Assembly (NCBI RefSeq): GCF_002737755.1
Contig: NZ_PEGH01000001.1
Coordinates: 62,001 to 126,000 of the forward strand
DNA: 64,000 bases
Reading direction: 5' to 3'
DNA from: Caulobacter sp. BP25
Lineage (GTDB): Bacteria; Pseudomonadota; Alphaproteobacteria; Caulobacterales; Caulobacteraceae
Position 1 is the stretch's first letter. The number at the start of each line of letters is the position of its first letter. A model generated the notes under the pieces. It saw only the letters and a program-made list of their open reading frames with translations. It was not told the DNA's origin and did not search any database. The position numbers were made by a program, and so were the translations under genes. Of the stretch, positions 53,201-61,466 are shown piece after piece.

Positions 53201-54181
53201 CTAAACATCCAGCGCCCCCGCCATGGCGGTAGGCTCGACGATCGAGATCGACAGGTCGCGCAGAAGCTGGCCGAGTTCGTCGCGGAGCTTGCGCGCGGCG
53301 AAGCCCGTTCGGGGACGCAGGGCGCGCATCGCACCGGACCAGGCGCAGGGCGCCAGATAGCTTCTGGCCCAGGCCACGCCCTTCCTCTCGGCCACGGCGC
53401 GCCAGATGTCCGCCGGCCCTTCGAAGTGCGTCGCTTCCGCCGACGAACGCGTGGCGAGCGAGCCGGACGCGGGCCTGCCATCGGCCCAGCATCCGCCGCG
53501 CAACCAGTTGATGGGCGATTTGATGTACCGGGCGCCCCGGCCGAGCACCAAGACCGCATAGCGCTTGGCGCCCTCGATCAGAACGTCGATGGAGGCCTCG
53601 CCGCGTTGGACCAGCCGCCGGAAGGCGATCCGCGCGCCACGCTCCTCGATCTTGCTGGGATAGGCCGACCAAAACTCGGCAAAGCCTGTCTCGACGTCAG
53701 CCGTCTCGCGCGCGTCTGGTTCAATGAAAGGTTCAATGATCGGTTCTTCTATATAGGGCGGCGCCAATTTGGCGGGTGGCGCCGTCGAAATTGGCGGGCG
53801 GTCGCCGCCAGAACGGCGGCTGGAGCCGCCCTGGTCGTCCGTCGTTCTGGCGGTCTTTTCACCGTCGTCGCCTGGAAACTCGCCATCGACGTCGCCAGTT
53901 TTCTCCCGGCGAAGCACATAGACATACGCGCTGTCGCTCCGACGCCGCCCCGGCCGGACCTCGCGGCTGATCCAGCCTTCGGCGATAAGCCAGCTCAAAT
54001 GGCGCTCGATGGTGCGCTCGCCTTGCGAGGTCCATTCCGCGAGGCGCTTGATCGACGGAAAGCAGGTCCCGGCGTCGGGCCCCCGGTCGCTGGCGTGCTC
54101 GGCGAGCGCGAGCAGGACGAACTTGGCGCCGGAACGGCGGATCTGGGCGCTGAACGCCCACTTCATCGCGTGAAGCCCCAT
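53201..54181 (-). CDS. HTH protein, replication-initiator-like
   Basis: 326 residues from ATG 54181 (GGAGG eight bases upstream). The N-terminus (MKWAFSAQIRRSGAKFVLLALAEHAS, FPSIKRLAEWTSQGERTIERHLSWLIAEGWISRE) is a winged HTH seen in phage and plasmid replication proteins. A low-complexity acidic linker follows, then FAEFWSAYPSKIEERGARIAFRRLV, typical of DnaT-like/replication proteins with a primosomal role. It sits 179 bases from tRNA-Leu, the usual place for an integrated element, yet no integrase is present in the window. Function is inferred. Confidence 0.75.
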   Translation of the reverse strand: MGLHAMKWAFSAQIRRSGAKFVLLALAEHASDRGPDAGTCFPSIKRLAEWTSQGERTIERHLSWLIAEGWISREVRPGRRRSDSAYVYVLRREKTGDVDGEFPGDDGEKTARTTDDQGGSSRRSGGDRPPISTAPPAKLAPPYIEEPIIEPFIEPDARETADVETGFAEFWSAYPSKIEERGARIAFRRLVQRGEASIDVLIEGAKRYAVLVLGRGARYIKSPINWLRGGCWADGRPASGSLATRSSAEATHFEGPADIWRAVAERKGVAWARSYLAPCAWSGAMRALRPRTGFAARKLRDELGQLLRDLSISIVEPTAMAGALDV

Positions 54182-54360
54182 CGCTACGCCCTCCGCACGG
54201 AGAGCGCGCGGACGACGCGCCGGACCAAAACGGGAACGTACTGTGGTCGATTTTGTGACACGACCGTCCCACGCACCCACCGATGTTCGCGTATCGTTCC
54301 GGTTTTCGCGAAAGGCCCGGCCTTGTGATTAGCCCCGAAAACCCTTACGGCACGGGGGAC

Positions 54361-54444
54361 GGGGACGTGGCGGAACGGTAGACGCGCCGGACTTAAAATC
54401 CGTTGGAGTAATCCGTGTGGGTTCGAGTCCCACCGTCCCTACCA
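54361..54444 (+). tRNA. tRNA-Leu (anticodon TAA)
   Basis: 84 bases. Acceptor stem GGGGACG pairs with CGTCCCT before ACCA, with a G-U at the first pair. The anticodon loop CTTAAAA has TAA in the middle, and the T-arm GTGGG-TTCGAGT-CCCAC is perfect. The long variable region (class II tRNA) fits leucine. The 3' CCA is encoded. Confidence 0.93.
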
Positions 54445-54753
54445 GGCCTTCGCGACCTGGCCCTCGACCGGAAAACGATTTCCCGCCTTGGAAGGCTGCT
54501 ACTCCTGGCAGAGTCCGCCGACAGACTTCGCGCATCGGCTGAATCGACCGCGAAAACTGCAATATTGATTTCTCGATTGCTCGACTCCCGCCAGAATTGC
54601 AGAGGTTTCTAGGTGAGGCTGCGGCGCGCGACGATTGGTCTGTTTGGCTGATCCTGTCTCGTATGCCTAAGTCGCTCCTGGCGCGACGAACGGCTTGCCC
54701 GATCGTCGGGCACGACTATCGTCCGTCCTCTGTTGCGTTCGAGTGCTTGACCC

Positions 54754-55152
54754 ATGGCTGAAGACAAGACCCCTGATCCCGTCGACGTCCATGTCGGGCG
54801 CCGGCTGCGTATGCGGCGCAAGGATTTGGGTTATTCCCAGCAAGCGCTGGCCGACGCTCTGGGACTGACGTTCCAGCAGGTGCAGAAGTATGAGGGCGGC
54901 GCCAACCGCATCAGCGCCAGCAAGCTGCATGCGACGGCCATGTTCCTGAAGACGCCGATCGGCTTCTTCTTCGAGGGCCTGGACGATCCGGAAGGCGCCG
55001 ACAACACCGCCGCCGATCTCGCCAACGAGATGGCCGACTTCTGGTCCACCCCCGGCGGCCCGGAACTGGCCCGCGCCTATGTGGCGATCCCCTCGGTCGG
55101 CATGCGCCGCCACCTGGCCGACCTGGCCAAGGCGATCGCCGACGACGAATAG
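54754..55152 (+). CDS. XRE-family HTH transcriptional regulator
   Basis: 132 residues. Cro/CI-type HTH at about residues 14-70 (VGRRLRMRRKDLGYSQQALADALGLTFQQVQKYEGGANRISASKLHATAMFL). The rest (GFFFEGL, then a helical acidic tail) is the usual C-terminal part of small chromosomal regulators in Caulobacterales. Target unknown. Convergent with the CinA-like gene, whose stop lies 13 bases away. Confidence 0.92.
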   Translation: MAEDKTPDPVDVHVGRRLRMRRKDLGYSQQALADALGLTFQQVQKYEGGANRISASKLHATAMFLKTPIGFFFEGLDDPEGADNTAADLANEMADFWSTPGGPELARAYVAIPSVGMRRHLADLAKAIADDE

Positions 55153-55165
55153 GGCCCGGGCGTCC

Positions 55166-55936
55166 CTAAGCCGGGTTCGCCAACAGCTCGATGTTCTTGG
55201 CCCCGGCTTCGGTCAGGGCCGCGATCAGTTCGGCCACGGCGGCATCCAGCTCGGCGGCGTCGCGACCGCGCAGCACCAGGTTGGCGCCATAGACGTCCGG
55301 CGGGCTGAAGAACGGATAGCTGCCCAGCGACATGTCCGGATGGGCTTTCGCCACCGCTTCCAGCGGCGCGGCGATCACGCCCTCGCCCGTACCGGTGACG
55401 CGCACCGTCTTGGACAGCACCACCGCCCCGGTCTTCAAGCGCGGCCCCACGTCCTCCAGCATGCCACGCATGATCGCCGGCACACCGGCCAGGACGAAGA
55501 CGTTCTCCTTCTGGAAGCCGGGCGGGCCCTGGACAGGATTCTTCACCAGGCTGCCGCCTTCGGGCACGTGGGCCATGCGACGACGCGCGGCGTTCGGCTC
55601 GCCCCAGCGCTCGCGCAGCATGGCCATGATCTCGGGATGCTCGGGGGCGGTGACGCCAAAGGCCTTGGCGATCGAGTCGGCGGTGATGTCGTCATGGGTC
55701 GGACCGATGCCGCCCGTGGTGATGACGTAGTCGTACTTGGTGCGCAGGGCGTTGACCGCGTCGATGATCTCCTGCTCGACGTCGGGCACTACTCGCGCTT
55801 CGCACAGATCGACGCCATAGGTCGCAAGGTACTTGGCGATGGCCGACAGGTTGGTGTCCTGAGTGCGGCCCGACAGGATCTCGTCGCCGATGATCATCAC
55901 CGCGGCCGTCACGCGTTCGGATTGGGTGGCCGTCAT
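55166..55936 (-). CDS. CinA-like molybdopterin-binding domain protein
   Basis: 256 residues. A MoCF-biosynthesis fold with IIGDEILSGRTQDTN at the start and VITTGGIGPTHDDITADSIAKAFG, the conserved motif of the CinA/MoaB superfamily. These enzymes include NMN or ADP-ribose pyrophosphatase activities in CinA; this short version lacks the C-terminal deamidase domain. Divergent from sfsA with a 52-base gap. Confidence 0.9.
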   Translation of the reverse strand: MTATQSERVTAAVMIIGDEILSGRTQDTNLSAIAKYLATYGVDLCEARVVPDVEQEIIDAVNALRTKYDYVITTGGIGPTHDDITADSIAKAFGVTAPEHPEIMAMLRERWGEPNAARRRMAHVPEGGSLVKNPVQGPPGFQKENVFVLAGVPAIMRGMLEDVGPRLKTGAVVLSKTVRVTGTGEGVIAAPLEAVAKAHPDMSLGSYPFFSPPDVYGANLVLRGRDAAELDAAVAELIAALTEAGAKNIELLANPA

Positions 55937-55988
55937 CGTCGCTATCCCCTACATCGCCATCATCTTCTAGGATCGACTTAGGCCTCGC

Positions 55989-56690
55989 ATGCTGCTCCCG
56001 CAACCGCTCGTTCGCGGCCGATTGGTGTCGCGCTACAAGCGCTTCTTCGCCGACCTCGTCCTCGACGACGGGCAAGAGGTCACGGCCCACTGCCCCAACC
56101 CCGGCGCCATGCTGGGCGTGAAGGAACCCGGCCAAGTCGCCTGGGCCTCGTGGTCGCCCGATCCCAAGCGCAAGCTGGCCTACACCCTGCAGATGGTCGA
56201 GCAGGGAAACACCCTGGTGGGGATCAACACCCTGCTGCCCAACAAGCTGGTCGCCGAGGCCCTGGCGGCCGGCGCGATCCCCGAACTGGCCGGCTACGAC
56301 AACTTCCGCCCCGAGGTGAAGTACGGCGAGGCCAGCCGCGTCGACTTCCTGCTGACCGCCGAGGGGCGCCCGCCCTGCTGGCTGGAGGTCAAGAACTGCC
56401 ACCTCTCGCGCAAGCCGGGCCTGGCCGAGTTCCCCGACTGCAAGGCCGAACGGTCAACGCGGCACCTGACGGAGCTCGCCGCCCGCGTGGCGCTGGGCGA
56501 ACGGGCGGTGGCGCTGTTCGTGGTCCAACGCGAGGACTGCGAGGCGTTCAACGCCTGCGCGGACCTGGACCCGGCGTTTGCGCGGGGGCTGGACGCGGCG
56601 GCGCGGGCTGGCGTTGAGGTGCTGGTCTATGCGTGCGAGATGCGGGTGGATTCGATAAAGACCACCCGCAAGATCGAGTGGCGTCCGTAG
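55989..56690 (+). CDS. sfsA: SfsA-family DNA-binding / sugar fermentation stimulation protein
   Basis: 233 residues, the normal SfsA length. N-terminal [29 protein letters not shown] and the C-terminal nuclease-like domain ([51 protein letters not shown]). SfsA proteins bind DNA and have a PD-(D/E)XK-type fold; the role in sugar fermentation is from E. coli genetics. Confidence 0.95.
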   Translation: MLLPQPLVRGRLVSRYKRFFADLVLDDGQEVTAHCPNPGAMLGVKEPGQVAWASWSPDPKRKLAYTLQMVEQGNTLVGINTLLPNKLVAEALAAGAIPELAGYDNFRPEVKYGEASRVDFLLTAEGRPPCWLEVKNCHLSRKPGLAEFPDCKAERSTRHLTELAARVALGERAVALFVVQREDCEAFNACADLDPAFARGLDAAARAGVEVLVYACEMRVDSIKTTRKIEWRP

Positions 56691-56761
56691 GCATCGTCAC
56701 CAACGCGGCGACGCGATCATTCTTCCTCAATTCACTGAAGGGCTTCGACGGCTTTCGAGAG

Positions 56762-56770
56762 TTATCCACA
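56762..56770 (+). promoter_or_regulatory. Perfect DnaA box
   Basis: TTATCCACA matches the strong R1-type DnaA box exactly. It is followed by an A+T-rich stretch from about 56795 to 56835. The region 56,691-56,974 between sfsA and the next gene has no other recognised gene. It may control the two genes that follow; a replication origin is unlikely with only one box. Confidence 0.4.
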
Positions 56771-56974
56771 GACAAACTAGCCACCAACGCCATCGCCATT
56801 ATTTTTTGTTTTTCAATAAGTTAATTGCAAAATGGCGCAATAAGGACGCGAAGTACGCGCTAACGAGCGCTTTTCTGATCTAAGCCATCACTAGGGTGCC
56901 CCCTTGACCGAACGCCCGCGTTTCGGCCTTCATAACGAAGTGACCTCTCAAATATTTTGCTGAGAGGACCGCCG

Positions 56975-57217
56975 TTGAATTCCCCCCGAAAAGCCAAAGC
57001 CCTTCCGCCCGACGACCTGTCGAAGGATCGCCTGACGTTTTCCGCATGGCCTCCCAAGGTCGATGGCGTGGGCAAGGGCGTGGACAAGGCTTTCATCATC
57101 GCGCTCGCCGTGGTCGGCCTATTGGTGCTGATGGTAATCGTCGGTGCCGTCAGGCCAGTTTCAATAACCTCTTCGCCGGTGGAGCCGGTGGCCAAACTGC
57201 TTTGGGGAAGGCGATGA
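56975..57217 (+). CDS. Small single-pass membrane protein, unknown
   Basis: 80 residues from a TTG at 56975, preceded by GAGAGGAC at normal spacing. A polar N-terminus (SPRKAKALPPDDLSKDRLTFSAWPPKVDG) is followed by one hydrophobic helix (AFIIALAVVGLLVLMVIVGAV). It precedes the SSB-tail protein by 61 bases on the same strand. No family recognised. An upstream in-frame TTG at 56957 is an alternative start. Confidence 0.5.
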   Translation: MNSPRKAKALPPDDLSKDRLTFSAWPPKVDGVGKGVDKAFIIALAVVGLLVLMVIVGAVRPVSITSSPVEPVAKLLWGRR

Positions 57218-57278
57218 TTGAAACGCGATGTCGGGGATGCACTACTGTTCTTGTTCGGCAACCCGCTAGGCTGTCTCC

Positions 57279-58046
57279 ATGAACGTGTTCGACTTTTTCA
57301 CTCAGGACGAACTTGACGACGCTCCGGAAGATGGCGCGCAAGCGTTTGCTTATCTGGTGCGGATTGCGCAGACTCGACTCGCGGACCGTTGCCGCGCCCT
57401 CGATGACGAAGACCGCATACAATACTCGATGATCGAAGAAGCGCGTTACGGCTTCATGAATACCGTTGTCGGACTGGGAAAGTCGCTCGGCGTTGAACCA
57501 TTCAGCAGTATGGAGGTGCCCCGATACGATGATTTCAACGAAAGCACACATCGTCAGTTAAGGGCAGATATCGACCACTACTTGACGCAGCTTGTCGTCG
57601 GGAATGCACGGCAGGCTCGACGCGACTCGATCAAGGTGGCGCCGGCCGTAAAAGAGACGATCCGTACGCACCTCCATCACATCAAGGTTCACCTTGATAA
57701 GGCGACCATGCCGGAAGCCAAGCGCGCGACCCTTCACGCAAAGCTGGCTGAGTTCGAGACCGCTCTAGAGAAGGATCGCTTGAATGTCTTGGCGGTCGGA
57801 CGCGTCGTGCTCGAAATCTTGTCGGTCTCGTGCAACGTGTTGGCTCTAGCCGATAGCGCCACACTGCAAAGGTTGTTGACGACAGTCATGGTCGATGTCG
57901 CCGAAGCCAAGGCCGCCGATGACGAACAGCGCCGTCTTCCCCCGGTCGAACCCATCCAAGCGATCCTGCCTCCCCGTCGCGAGGAGCCGAAGCGCGGCAA
58001 ACGGTTGGACTTCAGCGCGGACCTAGACGACGAAATACCCTTCTAA
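57279..58046 (+). CDS. Uncharacterised protein with an SSB-like C-terminal peptide
   Basis: 255 residues, soluble, mostly helical. Residues about 1-30 are acidic (MNVFDFFTQDELDDAPEDG). The middle contains RDSIKVAPAVKETIRTHLHHIKVHLDKATM and FETALEKDRLNVLAVGRVVLEIL; a proline-rich charged linker (LPPVEPIQAILPPRREEPKRGKR) leads to the end LDFSADLDDEIPF. The final DLDDEIPF is nearly identical to the acidic C-terminal tip of bacterial SSB (DDDIPF), which binds RecO, PriA, ExoI, RecQ, Topo III and DNA polymerase III chi. The linker plus tip also copies SSB's architecture, but no OB-fold is seen. It may dock to SSB partners. Function otherwise unknown. Confidence 0.65.
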   Translation: MNVFDFFTQDELDDAPEDGAQAFAYLVRIAQTRLADRCRALDDEDRIQYSMIEEARYGFMNTVVGLGKSLGVEPFSSMEVPRYDDFNESTHRQLRADIDHYLTQLVVGNARQARRDSIKVAPAVKETIRTHLHHIKVHLDKATMPEAKRATLHAKLAEFETALEKDRLNVLAVGRVVLEILSVSCNVLALADSATLQRLLTTVMVDVAEAKAADDEQRRLPPVEPIQAILPPRREEPKRGKRLDFSADLDDEIPF

Positions 58047-58157
58047 ACGGAGATCGTTTAGGTCTTCACCTAACACCGATTTAAGCTGCATTCCCCGCGC
58101 CTTGCGTTACCCCTTCACACACCCGCGCGAGAGGGGCGCGGGTGTGGGGGAGAGCGT

Positions 58158-58544
58158 ATGAAGCGGACCGTCCTGGCTCTGGCCGTCCTGGCCGTGGCGT
58201 TGTCGGGGTGTGGCCCCGCCGACCCCAGCAAGCCCGAGAGCAAGATGATCACCGGCCTGCGGGTGGTCTTCGCGTTCAAGGCCTGCACGTCCGAGCTTCG
58301 GGAGCGCTTCGGGCTCAAGGCGATCGAGGGCGTCAACTCCGACGACATGGACCCGCGGCCGACGGGCCGTCCCGGCGAATGGGACGTCAAGTTCACCGCC
58401 GATGTGACCGAAAAGGGCTCGGGCCGGGTCACGCGCTACAAGGGCGTCTGCCATGTGCGCCGCGACAAGCCCACGACGCTGGACGCGACCTTCGTCAAGG
58501 AGGTCCATGCGGGTGACGGCGTGGTGCGGCGCAGCGCGCCGTAG
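58158..58544 (+). CDS. Small lipoprotein, unknown function
   Basis: 128 residues. Signal peptide MKRTVLALAVLAVALSGC with the lipobox cysteine at residue 18. The mature part (SKMITGLRVVFAFKACTSELRERFGLKAIEGVNSDDM, then beta-rich EWDVKFTADVTEKGSGRVTRYKGVCHVRRD) has two further cysteines that could form a disulfide. No family recognised. Probably inner- or outer-membrane anchored. Confidence 0.75.
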   Translation: MKRTVLALAVLAVALSGCGPADPSKPESKMITGLRVVFAFKACTSELRERFGLKAIEGVNSDDMDPRPTGRPGEWDVKFTADVTEKGSGRVTRYKGVCHVRRDKPTTLDATFVKEVHAGDGVVRRSAP

Positions 58545-58589
58545 CGGACGCTCGAACGCGAAAAGTTCGGGGCGCTGGCTTAAACCCCC

Positions 58590-58729
58590 GCCTTCCTGGG
58601 CCTCGTGCCCAGGACCCATGCTCAAGGCAAGTTGTGACTTTCGCTTTCCGCACAGCCGACAGGCCCGGAGCGCGCCCATCCATCAGCGCGAGCGGCGCCA
58701 TGGGTCCTGGGCACAAGGCCCAGGAAGGC
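58590..58729. repeat. Inverted-repeat intergenic element
   Basis: Two 31-base arms, 58590-58620 and 58699-58729, are reverse complements with a single mismatch and flank a 78-base centre. Each arm includes CCTTCCTGGGCC and CCCAGGACCCATG. The whole element could fold into a long hairpin. Its position between genes and the palindromic form are like REP or MITE elements of Caulobacterales. Confidence 0.75.
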
Positions 58730-58874
58730 GAGATATTTTCGGTCTTTGTCCCTCCAATACCGGACCTGTGACACTCCGGGCGGGCCAAAAGCTTGAAATC
58801 CGTGCTAGGATCGCGAGATACGCCTTTCCCAGACAAGATCGCCGCCCGCGCGCGGCGGTGACGCCGAGTAGAGC

Positions 58875-59705
58875 ATGACCTTGGACAACACCCTCGAGAT
58901 CGAAGCCGAAACCCGCACCGGCCAGATCAAGATCCACAAGCCGGAAGACTTCGAGGGCATGCGCCTGGCCGGCAAGCTGGCCGCTGAATGCCTGGACATG
59001 CTGATCCCGCACGTCCAGCCGGGCGTGTCGTCCGACGAGCTGGATCGGCTGGCTCGCGAGTTCATCCTGGACCACAAGGCCCTGCCCGCCTGCCTCTACT
59101 ATCGCGGCTATCCCAAGACGGTCTGCATCTCGCGCAACCACGTGGTCTGCCACGGCATTCCGGGCGACTGGAACCTGAAGGAAGGCGACATCGTCAATAT
59201 CGACGTGACCGTGATCGTCGATGGCTGGCACGGCGACACCTCGCGCATGTACGGCGTCGGCGAAGTGGGCCCGCGCGCCCGCCGCCTGGTCGAGATCACC
59301 TATGAGGGCATGAAGCGCGGGCTTGAGGCCGTGAAGCCCGGCGCCACGCTGGGCGACATCGGCTACGCCATCCAGTCCTATGTCGAGGCCCAGCGCTGCA
59401 GCGTCGTGCGCGACTTCTGCGGCCATGGCCTGGGCAAGGTGTTCCATGACGCCCCGAACATCCTGCACTTTGGCCGCCCCGGCCAGGGCGCCGTGCTGAA
59501 GCCCGGCATGTTCTTCACCGTCGAGCCGATGGTGAACTTAGGCAAGCCGGCCGTGAAGGTGCTGAACGACGGCTGGACCGCCGTGACCCGCGACAAGTCG
59601 CTGTCGGCCCAGTGCGAGCACTCGATCGGCGTGACCGAGGACGGGTATGAGGTGTTCACCGCCTCACCGGCCGGACTGTTCCAGCCGACGATTTTGGGCG
59701 GGTGA
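58875..59705 (+). CDS. map: Methionine aminopeptidase (type I)
   Basis: 276 residues. Removes the initiator Met from new proteins. Metal ligands and active site are visible in order: CHGIPGDWNLKEGDIVNIDVTVIVDGWHGDTSRMYG (His and two Asp), CGHGLGKVFHDAP (His), FFTVEPMVNLG (Glu) and CEHSIGVTEDGYEV (His/Glu). The N-terminal 20 residues are an extension relative to E. coli Map. Essential housekeeping gene. Confidence 0.97.
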   Translation: MTLDNTLEIEAETRTGQIKIHKPEDFEGMRLAGKLAAECLDMLIPHVQPGVSSDELDRLAREFILDHKALPACLYYRGYPKTVCISRNHVVCHGIPGDWNLKEGDIVNIDVTVIVDGWHGDTSRMYGVGEVGPRARRLVEITYEGMKRGLEAVKPGATLGDIGYAIQSYVEAQRCSVVRDFCGHGLGKVFHDAPNILHFGRPGQGAVLKPGMFFTVEPMVNLGKPAVKVLNDGWTAVTRDKSLSAQCEHSIGVTEDGYEVFTASPAGLFQPTILGG

Positions 59706-59718
59706 CACGCCGATAATT

Positions 59719-59834
59719 CCTCCCCCGCGACGCGGGGGAGGTGGCCCAGAGGGCCGGAGGGGGCTAACGGGGCGATCGCGCAGCTCGCCCCCTCAGTCGG
59801 CTCCGCCGACAGCTCCCCCGCAACGCGAGGGAGC
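59719..59834. repeat. Palindromic intergenic repeat element
   Basis: CCTCCCCCGCG and CGCGGGGGAGG form an 11-base perfect stem at 59719-59741 with a one-base loop. A matching imperfect hairpin GCTCCCCCGC/GCGAGGGAGC lies at 59812-59834, and a smaller one TCGGCTCCGCCGA between them. Mosaic elements of this kind are scattered between genes in Caulobacterales. It follows map and could also act as its terminator. Confidence 0.6.
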
Positions 59835-59898
59835 ATCTAAAACAGCTGGACAACCCTAGAGCGATAACGCCTACTACTCGCCCAGAGTCGAGGGCGGC

Positions 59899-60675
59899 AT
59901 GGTCAGCGTTTCATCCCTGACGATCTCAGACGGCGCGCCGGACGAGCTGGCGGCGCCCGCCGCAGCCAAACCCGCCCCCGCCAAGCCAGCCCGCAAGTCC
60001 GCCCATGCCCACCACCTGGGCCACCGCGATCGCCTGCGCCAGCGGGCCAAGGTTGGCGGTTTCGTCGCCCTGCCGGACTACGAGCTCCTGGAGCTATATC
60101 TCTTCCGCACCTATCCGCGCGGCGACGTCAAACCCCTGGCCAAGGCGTTGCTGACGCGGTTCGGCTCGCTGGGCGCCGTGCTGGGCGCGACGATCGAGGA
60201 GCTAGCCACCGTGCCGGGCGTCGGCGAGACGGCCGCGATGGACATCAAGCTACTGCACGAGGCGTGCCTGAGAGCCGGCCGCGACAAGATCGTCAAGCGG
60301 CCGGTGATCTCGTCCTGGAGCGCCCTGCTCGGCTATGTCCGCGTCGCGCTCGCCAACGAGTCGCGGGAACAGTTCCGCGTGCTCTTTTTGGATAAGAAAA
60401 ACCAGCTGATCGCCGACGAGGTGATGAACCGGGGGACCGTCGATCACGCGCCCGTTTATCCGCGCGAGGTGATGCGCCGGGCGCTGGAACTTTCGAGCAG
60501 CAACATCATCATCGTCCACAACCACCCCTCGGGCGATCCGACGCCCTCACGCCCCGACATCGACATGACCAAGCAGATCGTCGAGGCCGGAAAAGCCCTG
60601 AAGATCGCCGTCCATGATCACTTGGTGGTCGGCCGCGAGGGCGTGGCCAGCTTCAAGGCGCTGGGGCTTCTATAG
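59899..60675 (+). CDS. radC: RadC-family JAB/MPN domain protein
   Basis: 258 residues. An N-terminal helix-hairpin-helix region (DRLRQRAKVGGFVALPDYELLELYLF, ATVPGVGETAAMDIKLLHEA) and a JAMM metalloprotease-like domain with HNHPSGDPTPSRPDID, the HxH ... D zinc motif. Despite the historical name, a role in recombination repair is not established. A low-complexity alanine/proline N-terminal extension (about 30 residues) precedes the conserved part. Confidence 0.95.
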   Translation: MVSVSSLTISDGAPDELAAPAAAKPAPAKPARKSAHAHHLGHRDRLRQRAKVGGFVALPDYELLELYLFRTYPRGDVKPLAKALLTRFGSLGAVLGATIEELATVPGVGETAAMDIKLLHEACLRAGRDKIVKRPVISSWSALLGYVRVALANESREQFRVLFLDKKNQLIADEVMNRGTVDHAPVYPREVMRRALELSSSNIIIVHNHPSGDPTPSRPDIDMTKQIVEAGKALKIAVHDHLVVGREGVASFKALGLL

Positions 60676-60742
60676 CCCTTCGAAACCGCTAAGCTTGCGC
60701 CCAGCGCCGTAGCGCGCGGGAGTCGAGCACCCGGGGGAATAC

Positions 60743-61393
60743 GTGAGGGGTCTGTTCAACATCATCTGGTGCGTCGTTTTTTGGGCTGCGGCGCTTCTGT
60801 TCACCCTCGGGTGGGCGATCCTCCCTCTGGGCTTGTGGGCGTTCATGGTCTTCCTGGGGGCCGACCGCCGCGCCGAGCGATGCCGGGAAAAACTTAAGGG
60901 CCTGCTGATCAAGAACGAGGCGGTGATCGCCGACGCGATGCAGACACGCGCCCAGGCCCTCTTCGGTCGTCGCCAATATGTCGCGACCACGAACACCCGG
61001 ATTCTCCGCCTGCGTCGCGGCGTGCTCGGCGGCTTCCGCATGCTGGACTATCAATGGAAGGACCTCGTCGACGTGACGACGCAGGAAAACACCTTGCCCC
61101 TGATAAACGGCTCCAGATTGACCTTCGCCTTGATCAACAAGTCCTCGTTCTTCGTTGATGGCTTGGCGCCCGAGCCCGCGCTGGTGCTGTACAAGCAGTG
61201 CCAGGCGCAAGAGCAGATTTGGGAGGAAAAGCGCCGGATCCGCGCCGTTGATGAGTACCGGGGCAACTACGTCCAGCAAGAGGTCGATCAGATCGGCAGC
61301 AAGCTAAAAAAGATCAAAACCCTGCTCGAAACCGGCGCAATCAACGACGTGGAGTTCGAGGAATTGAAGGCGAAGATCATCGCGCGAGGTTGA
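60743..61393 (+). CDS. Membrane protein with PH-like and SHOCT domains
   Basis: 216 residues from a GTG at 60743 with GGGGGA upstream. Two hydrophobic helices form an N-terminal hairpin ([33 protein letters not shown]). The central part ([38 protein letters not shown]) resembles a bacterial PH-like domain, and the C-terminus ([31 protein letters not shown]) is a SHOCT oligomerisation motif. Function unknown; cytoplasmic domains anchored to the inner membrane. Confidence 0.75.
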   Translation: MRGLFNIIWCVVFWAAALLFTLGWAILPLGLWAFMVFLGADRRAERCREKLKGLLIKNEAVIADAMQTRAQALFGRRQYVATTNTRILRLRRGVLGGFRMLDYQWKDLVDVTTQENTLPLINGSRLTFALINKSSFFVDGLAPEPALVLYKQCQAQEQIWEEKRRIRAVDEYRGNYVQQEVDQIGSKLKKIKTLLETGAINDVEFEELKAKIIARG

Positions 61394-61466
61394 GATCGCG
61401 CCTCGCCGCTTGACGCGGTCGAACCAAGCCTTGAGCGTTGGCGCTCCTGTTTGCCCGGAGTCGTCC

